Assembly (NCBI GenBank): GCA_945859605.1
Contig: OX243821.1
Span: forward strand, 18,701,935 to 18,765,934
Direction of reading: 5' to 3'
Source of the DNA: Lumbricus rubellus
Lineage: Eukaryota > Annelida > Clitellata > Crassiclitellata > Lumbricidae
DNA length: 64,000 bases
Shown: in pieces, positions 12,839-22,595 of the stretch
Layout of the letters: every line of letters begins with the position of its first letter
Position numbering within the stretch: the stretch's first letter is position 1
Notes under the pieces: model-generated
Seen by the model: the letters and a program-made list of their open reading frames with translations, nothing else
The model's database searches: none
Told to the model about the DNA's origin: nothing
Translations under genes and position numbers: made by a program

Positions 12839-13037
12839 GCTCTCTCTCTATACTCAGAGGCGCTCCAGACTACAGCGCGGACACTACATCGGAGTTTTAC
12901 ACGCCGAAGCGCACGAGCAATTGTGAGTGAAGGACTTGCCCAAGGTCCCTACGCGGTTGCGGCGGCTTGAGGTGGATTCAAACCTGGACCCCTCTGGCTT
13001 CAAGGCATCGGGTATACCCCTATTATACCACCGGATC
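12839..13037 (-). repeat. tRNA-derived SINE, family 1
   Basis: Reading on the minus strand, a tRNA-like head contains a B-box relative (GGTTTGAATCC), then a body with CAAGTCCTTCACTCACAATT, then a 3' part with GAGCGCCTCTGAGTA. The full-length reference copy in this window is 50,478-50,703. Confidence 0.8.
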
Positions 13038-14440
13038 CAAAAGGTTGCACGTGGTGCCAGACCTCCCTTTGGCGACATGAATAGTAATAGCCTTGAGGTG
13101 TTGACGAGCCGACAGAGCGACTGTCTGGTGATGTTTTTAGAGGACACACACGGTGCAAAGGAAATCAGATTCAGCGTCTGGTGACCAACTGACCATCGTC
13201 CATCGTGTTACGTCTTGAGTGACCGGATACAATGCTAATCAGAGTCCGACGTCTTGAAGGAGCCTCTGAATAGCTAGTACCTAATAAATAATTATAATAA
13301 ATAATAATACTGCAACTTGCAAGAGGCGCTTCATGAATTCTCATATACCTTATTAAAGTTATTATAATTATCATTCCATGCTAACTATGATAATTATTAT
13401 CATAATTCTATGATAGCTGCCTTTTTTAGTGTGTCAATTACGTAAGTGGATGCACAGCGAGGCGGAGCAAAATTTTGCGTTGCCATGGTAACTATTGTGT
13501 GCTTGCATGGATTTACGCATTTAGTGAATTAATTATTTAATGAATATGCATGAGGCATGAACTATATACATAATTTATTAACAGTATAATTAGCCAATCA
13601 GAGAACTGTTATGCTAATATATATTCACGCGCAGACAGAACAGACGCACTACAATTACTCATCTGAAATGTTAATAGTTGCTGAATATTAAATATTTGAT
13701 GAAATATTATAAATGTTAGCTGTCATAATTAATATTCTCCCGATCTATAACCAAACACTTAAATATTGATTCATAACGGTCCGACATTTCTATAGTCTCA
13801 GGTGTTGAGCCATACAGGCACGCATACCAAAGCTCTTAAAGCTTGTCCAGGGTAAAGTTATTCTCTTAATAAACGGGCTGTCATATGGCAATGACAATTA
13901 TAGGATAGCGTCTGTTGGACTATAAGGACTATTTTCAAATATTCCTCATTATGACTCTAGTGAGACTTTTACACGTACAAGGCCATTCCATTCTGTACTT
14001 TCTCGATCCCGTCGATCCTTTATAATGTCTCAATAATCTCCTGTCTGTAGGATATAGGCCTACAATACAATACACAATGCAATTAGGCCTAGTTATTTAG
14101 CCTATATCGCGCTTTAACAAACACGTCTTCGCGAAGACGAACGAAGTCCTCTGGACTTAGAGGCGGAGCATGGCGTGCATGACATGCATGGATGCCATGT
14201 AGGATTGAGAGGTTCCGTAGCGGGTAATATAATAATTATTATAATTATCGTTAAAACCACACAATAACTGCTCGTTTACGCGTACAGTGCATACACGCTC
14301 GCTGAGATTGTGGTATCATAGCTCCACATAATATGTGCATAGAGTTCTTCTACACAGTTCCCTCCACAGAGGTGTGCAGCTACTGACATTCCCGGATGTT
14401 GACCTGCTTCTAGTGTGTAGCTATAGTGTGTAGATTCTTA
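13038..14440. other. AT-rich intergenic DNA upstream of the 14.4-18.7 kb locus
   Basis: Mostly unique, AT-rich sequence. The one clear motif is the RFX-type palindrome listed separately. No coding exon is supported. Confidence 0.5.
13479..13492. promoter_or_regulatory. RFX-type X-box palindrome
   Basis: GTTGCCATGGTAAC is a perfect inverted repeat fitting the X-box consensus bound by RFX factors, which in animals often controls ciliary genes. It lies about 1 kb upstream of the first candidate exon at 14.5 kb. Whether it is functional is inference. Confidence 0.45.
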
Positions 14441-16369
14441 TGCGTAGGTTAGATGGAGGCCAACGTTCAGCGGTCTTTTCGCTTTGTCCGGTTGTCGTGT
14501 CAGGTATGTTTTGGCATTTATGATATTTGTATGTTAATATTACATTTTCACAAAACCGCTGTGGTTGTACATTATTACACTGAAGCTTGCCAGACTTTTA
14601 GAACTGTGCGCGTGTGAATTGACGGGTTTTTATACGAATGTGATAGCGAGCACGTGTAGCCTACATCCCTTGTACATCCGCCATGTTTTAAAGCAAGAAT
14701 TTATTCATTGTCACGGCATTTTGTTCCAATATTACGAGCATTAGGCTATAGGTAGAGGCCTACCTATAATCTTAGAGACCTAAGTGCCGTAGTGTGGCTG
14801 GAAAACTCGAAACCCGAATTCCCGAGACGAATTTTGGCCGATCTCCGAGATCGAGTTTCGCACACTAATGATTTTTAGGTTCTGGGCTGTACTATCAATG
14901 TGGCTATGTCATTATTTCATGCATATTATTTAACTCTGAATATTTTACGGGAGTTTGGCCTTTCTGCGTATTGAGGGTCGGTTAGGATCATCGTGGTCAT
15001 CCCGAAGACTGATATTTTATACAAAACAATATGGTTGCCAACGATTTAGCTAAAATAGAGCGCTGCGACCTATCAGTGGCATCTCATAATACAATGCGCT
15101 CAGCTATAGTAAATGATAAACGCGAGATCTAAGTAAAACGGTCAGATTAATAGAATTATAAATGAGGGACGATGTGCAGTAAATAAGAGTAAATTGAAAT
15201 TTGAAACTTTATTCTGTTTACATGGATGGGCACGCAGTCTTCATTTTTACCAACATCATAAATGTCGGTTACACGTCGTGAGGGTGTGTTAGGGTTACAT
15301 AGATATTCTATTTGTTTTGGTCCCTGATACTATAATTTTGTTGCATTTCGAATGAGCTCAGCATAGTAATTTATCATCAGGTTCATAGAATTAATGTTTT
15401 GTTCTTTTTCATTTTTAGATTATTCATCGGAACTTGCTCATGTTCACCGCTCGCTTTGTCGAATGGTCCTGTTCTGGTATGTCAGTGAAGTACATTAAGC
15501 CAATTGTGACTCTTTTTTAAAAACCTTATTAAATGCTTACATAAATGTTGATTTTACAATTATAACACTGAAGCGTACCATGCTTGCAGAAATTTTGCAT
15601 TGGGATTTTGTGGGGTTAATTCTTTTATTTTACAGTCGATATTTCAGATTATTTATATTTATCGATCATTTCGCTTTGCCAAGTGGCTGTGTGTGAATAT
15701 TCAAGTGCATCGAGCGCCTCTGAGTAGCTTTCTTGAAGAGGTGCTTATATAAATTCTCAGAATGAATGAATGAATTAAACCAATTGTGTGCCTTTTGCTT
15801 TAAGATGTCTCTTTTGCAGATTGAAGCATGCCTATCAGTTGCTTGAATTATTACCAGGTGAATATTAATATTTATGTGGTTTTTGTAGGTCCAGTCTTTA
15901 CTGGAACTCTGAAGTATTAGTTTCGCAGCCATAGATAGAACTGCCAAGACATTGGGCCTCTGGATGCACTCAGCCAAATCTAGCAGGTGAGCAGCAAATA
16001 ATTTTCCATCATGTAGACTATTGCAGTGTGTGATGCTAAGCCAAATTTTAGTGTTGTTTAAGTGTTGTTTTTTGGTAATTTTCTGCGTTCATTATATGTT
16101 TTGGGTACGATGCCATGAAAACAGTGGAACTTCAGTCTATAGTCATTCTTCTAAACATCGGGAACATTTCGTTAGTAATTGTGAAGTCATGTTAATGTAG
16201 GATCAGTGTTGAGTGAAGCGTGTGCCAACTTGTGGCAAAAATTTAACATTAGTGCATGTAATGATTTGGTTTGTTTACTTTTAAATTGTCTTTATTGCTT
16301 AAGGTTTCCTCTGGAGCAAAGTGACAACTTTCGAGAGGCATTTCACACTGAACTAAACTGCTTCAGACG

Positions 16370-16480
16370 ATGGATCTCACACATGGAGACCGTAGAATTC
16401 GGGTGAAGAATTCATCGCCCTCCATAACTAGGATAGAGATGACATGGCACTACCCACGGTTGCTTGACATGCCAGATGCA
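16370..16480 (+). CDS. Candidate first coding exon of the 14.4-18.7 kb locus
   Basis: An ATG follows an in-frame TGA eight codons upstream and opens 37 codons (MDLTHGDRRIRVKNSS, then TRIEMTWHYPRLLDM) to a good donor GTAAGA, phase 0. The composition looks protein-like. An overlapping frame from 16,206 to 16,406 is also open, so the choice is uncertain. I do not recognise the protein. Confidence 0.3.
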
Positions 16481-17528
16481 GTAAGAACAGTTTTTTGCAC
16501 AGTACTTGCAGGCTTAAGTTAATTTTAGCAGTGCTTTTGCAGGGCAAAATGGTTCCAGAACTTTACATTTTTAGAACATTTGTGTAGGGTTTCTGAAGGA
16601 GAAGCCTCAACCTCTCATTTCAAAACATGTTAAAACTGATTATGAAATAATTTCTTATAAGAATTCATTAATTTAAATTAGAGCTCTTGTTTATAATTTA
16701 TATTAATTAATTTAATTTTTAATCGCTGAAAAATCTCCTGGAATGATGTTCTCTAGTCTTTTTCAGAAAAGCACTGATTTTTAGTAGTATTTTGCAGATT
16801 TTATTAGTATGTGGCAGGTTATTCATTGTTGTATTCATAAGGTTAGGTAATTGCTTTGCTGATGCTTCCTTTTCAATCTAATCTGGTTTAGACCATAAGC
16901 TCTTAGGTGGCATTGACAATGAAATTACTTTTCTTTTTGCCATTGTCTTATAGGGAGTAGAAGACTGAGTCGACATTTGTGGGCTTGCATGTTTTTAAAA
17001 CCGATTCTTCATGCCAGTGTGATGCCATTCAGCAATTGCCGCATCCCATTTTTAGCAGACATTTATGATTTGCTGCTGCAGTCTTTGTAGGTGGTGTCCA
17101 TGTTGTCCAAGGTTGCATGTTTAATTTCTAAGTGATAACTTGCTAAACTGTTGCTGGATAAAAAAAACCTGCTATTTTGACAAAGGTCCTAATTAGTGAA
17201 TTGTTGGTTTTAGATTTTAGGTCCGAGAAGAATTCTTTCGTTGGATCAGATAAGCAGGTGGTGCACGAATTTGTCAAACTCGATGAAGAACTAGAAAGTG
17301 TCCAATGATGAGTTAGATGAAGGTAAGAAATGAGCATAGATCTTGATGTTGGCTCTATATAAATTTATGTGATTGAGTACAGTTGCCTTTGTTTGCATAA
17401 TGATGTAGAATGATGTAATTTGGCAATGGAAAATATATGATCTGTATATTGTGATATATTTAAGAATTTTTCACTACGCTGGCTTTCCAAAGCTTCTAAA
17501 ATATGACTATATTCGATTTTAGGGTGTA

Positions 17529-17826
17529 AGGAATGCAAAAATAGCAAAGAACTCGTGCATGGCCAAGGAATTTTTGTGATAAAGCTGGATGCTCATCAAG
17601 TTTCGAGTCCATACCTGATGCACAGCTTTAAATCTTTAACTGTAATCTTTAATATTGTGAACATGGGTTATGTAAGACATTCTGCTTCTTATTATACAGG
17701 CAGAAAGAGTGCGGTGATCTCAAAGTGCCTACTTCATCTTTTACTGACGCTACAGAACAAGTCGGTGAAAAGGTCAAGACTGTTTCGGGAATCTGTGGTT
17801 GGAAGCTTTTTTGTGAATTTTGAGGT
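17529..17826 (+). CDS. Candidate internal coding exon, frame ambiguous
   Basis: After CGATTTTAG a frame opens with CKECKNSKELVHGQG and stays open to a GTTTGT donor at 17,827, in phase 0 with the terminal exon. In its second half, however, another frame (QKECGDLKVPTSS) looks more protein-like, with a possible acceptor at about 17,700, so this may be two exons. No family is recognised. Confidence 0.2.
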
Positions 17827-18461
17827 TTGTTAAAAAGATCAGTTTTTCTGTCCACTAACTGGTTTGTTGTCTGATAGCATAGTACAACTTTTTAAAGCTT
17901 TTGAGTCTTACCATATTTATTAAGATAAGTTCTTGGTGTTGCTTGGCATTCTTCATGGCTGATTGCTTTGTTTTGTTAGATGCTTATTGTATTGTATATG
18001 CAATTATGCAAAGATCTGTGTTTACAGTTTATTAGACTTTTCTATTAAATTTTTATTCCAGGTAAAAATGTTTATACAATATACATGTGCAGTATTTACT
18101 GCGTAAAGGTCTGTTTACAGGTCTAAGTTAAGTTAGAAGTTCACCATTCGCATTAGAAAAGCTTAAAAGGCATTTTGAGATAACTCAGTTGCACCGTTTG
18201 AACTGTGAAAACGTTTGTGAGGCTGTTATACATGCTGCATGGTGCTCAGTTACACACATACATGATTGCATGCCCTTTTAACTTGTAGTTATCTCCAGCT
18301 TGTATTGATACCTGCCTAGATGCAAGTCTATTGCCACTGAGGTAAAACCTTTTGAGAAGTGTGGGACATGATAAAACATGGGCCCAATAGAGGAGATTAA
18401 TCTTCGCAGCCTTTATGTGTATATATTAAAGCCTTAACCAACTATGATTGATTTTTTACAG

Positions 18462-18551
18462 GAGGATACTGTAGACGATGTGGTGGCCGTTCAAGAGAGA
18501 AAAGGAATGACACAGCCCATGCTGCTGCGGATAAACTATGAATACTGCTGA
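18462..18551 (+). CDS. Candidate terminal coding exon and 3' UTR start
   Basis: A strong acceptor (TTTTTTACAG) is followed by 29 codons (EDTVDDVVAVQERKGM, then LLRINYEYC) and TGA. About 135 bp further on are two overlapping AATAAA signals (18,686 and 18,692), making this the best-supported piece of the locus. Confidence 0.35.
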   Translation, partial: EDTVDDVVAVQERKGMTQPMLLRINYEYC

Positions 18552-18685
18552 TACAAAGCAATTTAGCACTTGTTTACATTAGACTTGAACTGATGCTTTT
18601 TGCACTATAAAATGGTGCTACAGAAGTTTTAGTTGCAGAATTGAACTATCCTGAGTCTGAATACTATGACTTCTTTGTGTTGTGT

Positions 18686-18697
18686 AATAAAAATAAA
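18686..18697 (+). other. Double AATAAA polyadenylation signal
   Basis: Two adjacent AATAAA hexamers sit downstream of the terminal exon at 18,462 and probably end the plus-strand transcript. Confidence 0.5.
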
Positions 18698-18904
18698 TTT
18701 TATTCCATTTTTATATATTTGTAAAATATGAGTTGCTCTCCAGGGGGCTGCAAATAGTCCATTATCAGGAGAAACTTCACTATTCAATTATGTTTTAAAT
18801 GTTTATTCACTGGCATGTTAACAGCTGTGCACTATGCTGGGAAATTATACATCTCAACAAATTTACTTGGTGGACATTATTTAAAAAAACACTGCAAGAA
18901 AAGT

Positions 18905-19165
18905 GGGGTGCACGGTAGTCTAAAGGTTAGCATGCTGGACTGTCGAGCAACAGGTGGGGGGGTTTCAAATCCCTGCCAAGGGCAGAAATTTGTGTAGAGA
19001 TTTCTGCTTCACGTGTGCCCTGTAGCCGCTAAATCATGGATGATGAATGCAATGATCGTACACTGTTGGTGGGAAGATTAGACGGTGAGGGAGAGGATTG
19101 AACATCCGCCCTCGTATGCCGAGTCTAAAGAAAATGAAGTTGTTGACACTTAATAAACATGTCTA
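18905..19165 (+). repeat. tRNA-like SINE, family 2
   Basis: The head has an A-box-like GGTAGTCTAAAGGTTAGC and a B-box-like GGTTTCAAATCCC at tRNA spacing. The body shares GTACACTGTTGGTGGG and GGACGGTGAGG-like words with 6,328-6,575. It ends near GAAGTTGTTGACACTT. Confidence 0.7.
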
Positions 19166-19199
19166 CTTTAGGGCTAGATAAAAGGACTGCTCTTCTTCA

Positions 19200-19480
19200 A
19201 AACTACACAACTAATTCAAGAAAAGCTACACAATTCTGTGTAGTTAAACTACACACTAGGTGTGCAATGAAATGGCTCCACATAAATGTGTAGAGTAGCT
19301 CCACAATACTGTGGTCGAGTGAGAGCTACACACTAATGTGGAGGAAAGTGTGTATGTTTACTGCACATTTTGAACGAGAGTGTAGAAGAGTTTGGGGATT
19401 GTTACTGAAACCAGAGGTCAGGTCAGGTCAGGTCAAGTCAGGTCAGGTCAGACTTTTGAATAGATTAGCCTAGTTCAGTG
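19200..19480. repeat. Short tandem repeats (CTACACA, GGTCA)
   Basis: Repeated CTACACA/TGTGTAG words (about 19,205-19,390) could fold on themselves. A GGTCA array lies at 19,416-19,450. No gene is seen. Confidence 0.6.
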
Positions 19481-19487
19481 TCAATGC

Positions 19488-20130
19488 TTCTAATTTACCA
19501 AACAATGTTTTTATCACTTAAAATTTCATCACTCCTCGAGCTTTTCATTCTAAACTTAAGACGCTCCTTTTCAAGAACTCTTACCCTGTCTCATCTGATA
19601 CACCACCCTCCAATTTCCGGCTCAGACGACACCCGCCCATGGGCGTCCGCAGGAATTTTTCTAGGGGGGCGCAAACTTTTAAATAATTGTCACATGGTCT
19701 AAATTTACTGGGTGACAGTTTGAATTTCCATATTACCACGAGAGAATCCTATATTTATTACCTATACCTTATGCACCCAAAGAAAAATAAATAGGTCCAA
19801 CTTGTAAATCGCACCGATAATCACTTGAAAATCGCGTTGTAACAACCACAACCAAATAATCTAAATTCATGTGCAACTATGCGAAAAATCCAGGGGGCGC
19901 ACTTGCGCCCCTTGCGCCCCGCTGCGGACGCCCATGCACCCGCCTTAGTATATGTTCCGCCCTACTGAGCCTACGGTAACTCAACCCAGACCACAAATGG
20001 ACTACTCTTACGTACACACCTTTTCACTCAACGCAGCGCTCGTGAATAAGCCGGTGCCCAGCGCTTGGCTTTCAAGTGGCGCTGTAGAAATTTGGATATT
20101 ACGATTACGATTGTAGACATTTTGTGGCAA
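19488..20130 (+). mobile_element. LINE 3' end, interrupted by a MITE
   Basis: The left part translates as a typical end of a non-LTR reverse transcriptase reading frame (KLKTLLFKNSYP-like). It is homologous to 24,660-24,905. After the inserted MITE (19,638-19,936) the tail continues to GATTACGATTACGATTG, a short terminal repeat. The 5' part is missing, as is normal for LINE insertions. Confidence 0.6.
19638..19936. mobile_element. hAT-2 MITE (CATGGGCGTCCGCAG family)
   Basis: It has perfect 15-bp inverted ends CATGGGCGTCCGCAG and an exact 8-bp target duplication CACCCGCC (19,630-19,637 and 19,937-19,944). It sits inside a LINE tail, so it is younger than that tail. A related left end starts at 37,356. 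Confidence 0.9.
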
Positions 20131-20504
20131 TAAGAAAATGCGCTGTAGTTTTTAATCCTGGAGTGCGGAACTGTGCTTGTGCTATAAATTATAATAATTA
20201 TTATTGTACCGGTACCGGGTAGTTAAAGTGTTTGTCTGTTTTCTCTTTTTGTTGATAACCAGTTAGGCCTACAACTTATTATGCGTTACAAGCCAGGACC
20301 GCACGATCGCAATCTAGTGGCTATCACCTACCGCTCAAGTTGCCCCATCTAGCGGAGTCTTGCGAACCCCTTCTTTCGGATTTCCTGTGCAACCGAAAGT
20401 AGGCCTAGGCCTAAAACCGTTACAAGTACAACCGTTGCATACGTATTGGTGCACCTTAATAATTATATTCTTCTTGAATGGTTTCCAAAATATTATTGGA
20501 TATT

Positions 20505-20605
20505 GATGATGATGATAACGATGATGATGACGATGTTGTTGATGATGATGACGACGATGATGATAACGACGACAACGACGATGATGATGACGACGACGAT
20601 GTTGG
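20505..20605. repeat. GAT/GAC microsatellite
   Basis: Imperfect GATGAT/GACGAC units. The surrounding 20,130-20,800 is otherwise unique, with no supported gene. Confidence 0.8.
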
Positions 20606-20821
20606 TAAAATAGCATTATGGCGCTATGAGCGCCGTGCAAAGTTGCCATAAGTTATTGTATTCAAACATCTATAGGCCTACAGAGCCGTCAGTATGATAT
20701 TGAAATATAAAGTGTCGGAGAGAGTTCTTGGAGGTAGGCTATAGATCCAGAGTGGAGCCCATTACTGACCGTCCTTCCTTCATCCTCGTCCTATTTCTCA
20801 ATCATTGGGGGGGGGGGGGGG

Positions 20822-21035
20822 GAGCGCAGTGGTGTTGTGGGTATGTTTGTTGCACTGCAGGGGGAGGGTTGCAGGCTCGAATCCATCTGACCGCCGTGTA
20901 GGGACCTTGGTCAAGTTCTTCACTCGCAATTTCTCAGCGTTTCAGCGTGAAACTCCGATCCAGTGTCCGTACAGTCACCGGCAGCGCTTCTGAGTAGAAA
21001 CCTTGAAGGGTCGCTATCACAAATGCATATACAAA
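20822..21035 (+). repeat. tRNA-derived SINE, family 1
   Basis: The A-box region (GTGGTGTTGTGGGTATG) and a good B box (GGCTCGAATCC) are present, followed by the family body and the 3' part. Its 3' tail (CATATACAAAC) is broken by a hAT-6 MITE at 21,036. A G run (20,807-20,822) lies just upstream. Confidence 0.8.
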
Positions 21036-21158
21036 CAGGGTGAGAATTGCCGGGGGGTTTCAACTCAAGTTTTTCTTAGAGCCCATATTAAAGTCTGTTT
21101 TTCACACCCCGATTCCAACCCCCCCCCCCCCAGTTATTTTTCCACAATTCTTACACTG
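21036..21158 (+). mobile_element. hAT-6 MITE (CAGGGTGAGAATTG family)
   Basis: The ends are CAGGGTGAGAATTG and CAATTCTTACACTG, with an 8-bp target duplication differing at one base (TATACAAA/TACACAAA). It is only 123 bp, contains a C run, and is inserted in the tail of a SINE. Confidence 0.75.
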
Positions 21159-21164
21159 TACACA

Positions 21165-21325
21165 AACATCCATTTATCTGCATTGACGAAACCCGTTTAC
21201 CAGATCCTCGGCATCCTCTCTCTGATCTCACGACAAACCAGACTTCATTAATTTTGATCATTTCTGGACAAAGTTTCTGACACGGCGCAGTGCTCGTGAA
21301 TAAGTTGGTGCCCTGCACTTGGCTC
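21165..21325 (+). mobile_element. LINE 3' tail fragment
   Basis: Its AGTGCTCGTGAATAAG through CACTTGGCT words match the tail at 20,030-20,075. A hAT-1 MITE follows at once. Confidence 0.5.
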
Positions 21326-21499
21326 CAGGGCTGTTTTTAAGGAATTTTTAGAACTGCACAACCCCTTCTTTCCTTTCCCATCCTCCATCGTAAATTACTT
21401 CCAATCGGAGGACAATGAACTTTTTTGTTAGTTTTAACTGTACAGTAGTGATTCTACAACTGCACATTTTGTGTACAACTGCACGTTAATAAAAGCCCC
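21326..21499. mobile_element. hAT-1 MITE (CAGGGCTGTTTTTAAGG family)
   Basis: It starts CAGGGCTGTTTTTAAGG and ends near AATAAAAGCCCC, and is homologous along its length to 39,786-39,980. The right end is slightly eroded and no clean target duplication is seen. Confidence 0.7.
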
Positions 21500-21779
21500 G
21501 ATAGAATGAATGAATCAGAAGGTGCATTAGAATTCGTGTTCATTGAATTAGAAAACGATCGTCCTAAAATCATTGACTAATTTAATTTTAAGTCGAGAAC
21601 GCAAAGGTGGATACCGAAGAGGAATTGGCTTATGTTACAGTGTATTCCAGAAATTTGCCCACCAACAGGACAATATATGGGGAAAAACTCTCCTGCTGCC
21701 TCTACTTTTGTAGTGCCAGACCCAAGCTTGGGTAAATGAAGAGGGCTTGTATAGATATCATTGGTTTTACACAATTTAC

Positions 21780-21870
21780 ATGTAGTTCGTAATCGTAATC
21801 TCCAAACTTCTAAACCGCTACTCGAAAGCCAAGCGTGGGGCACCAGCCTATTCACGAGCGCTGCTCGTTA
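21780..21870 (-). mobile_element. LINE 3' tail fragment, minus orientation
   Basis: On the minus strand it reads CGAGCAGCGCTCGTGAATAG through GATTACGATTACG, the same tail as at 20,030-20,128. Confidence 0.6.
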
Positions 21871-22398
21871 ATTAGTTAATAACCAAACGAGAGTGAAAAG
21901 CAAGATGGCACTTCTCCTGTAATACGAATAATGCAGGTTCAAACCAGCAATGAGGCCGTCACTATTGTATTGCATTATTTTTAAAGCATGTTCAGTATGC
22001 AGTGTCAACAGTTTTGAGGCAATCACAGTGTCCCCAAGGCTACGAGAGAAGGAATGGGCTTCGAGAAAAGTAAAGGAACAAAATAAGAGAACTTAAGCTG
22101 CTCTCCCTTTGTTCCTTTGTCAGCAAGAATTTGACAGTGAATGGATGGTAATAATTATGCTTCAAATGTCATGCGAAGTTAGTGCTGCAATAATTTCAAC
22201 AACATATTTTTTTAACCTTATAATAGTATTATTAAATCATAATCAGCTATGCTATTGCAGCATATCACCACATGAAAAATTATATATATAATTATCTATT
22301 GTCAAGGTATTAATAATTACAATTTCAAGGTATAGGTAATGGAAAGGGGGGGGTTTAAAACATGCTAGAGGTGTCCGATGTCATCAAAGCATTCAAGT

Positions 22399-22404
22399 TT
22401 TATT
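22399..22404 (-). other. Polyadenylation signal of the F-box gene
   Basis: AATAAA on the minus strand, about 190 bp after the stop codon and just beyond the microsatellite. Confidence 0.55.
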
Positions 22405-22419
22405 GCTACCAATACCATT

Positions 22420-22420
<1 letters not shown>

Positions 22421-22462
<42 letters not shown>

Positions 22463-22527
22463 CCACCACCACCACCACCACCACCACCACCACCACCACC
22501 ACCACCACCACCACCACCACCACCACC

Positions 22528-22577
<50 letters not shown>

Positions 22578-22592
22578 AATCATCATTATCAT
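22421..22592. repeat. CAT-CAC-CAT compound microsatellite in the 3' UTR of the F-box gene
   Basis: CAT units, then about 27 CAC units, then CAT units again. It starts 4 bp after the stop codon of the minus-strand gene and ends about 16 bp before that gene's AATAAA signal, so it makes up nearly the whole inferred 3' UTR. Confidence 0.95.
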
Positions 22593-22595
22593 CTG

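Larger units (their letters stand above)
14440..18720 (+). other. Putative multi-exon transcribed locus, product unresolved
   Basis: Several exon-like blocks on the plus strand have plausible splice sites: one ending 14,503 (CAG/GTATGT); 15,419-15,476 (TTTTTAG before, GTATGT after); 15,889-15,987 (TTTGTAG before, GTGAGC after); one ending 16,480 (GTAAGA after); 17,222-17,324 (TTTTAG before, GTAAGA after); 17,529-17,826; and a terminal exon from 18,462 with AATAAA at 18,686 and 18,692. The early blocks look non-coding. Phases could not be joined into one reading frame, so this may be an mRNA with long 5' leader exons, a non-coding host transcript, or an eroded gene. Confidence 0.4.
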
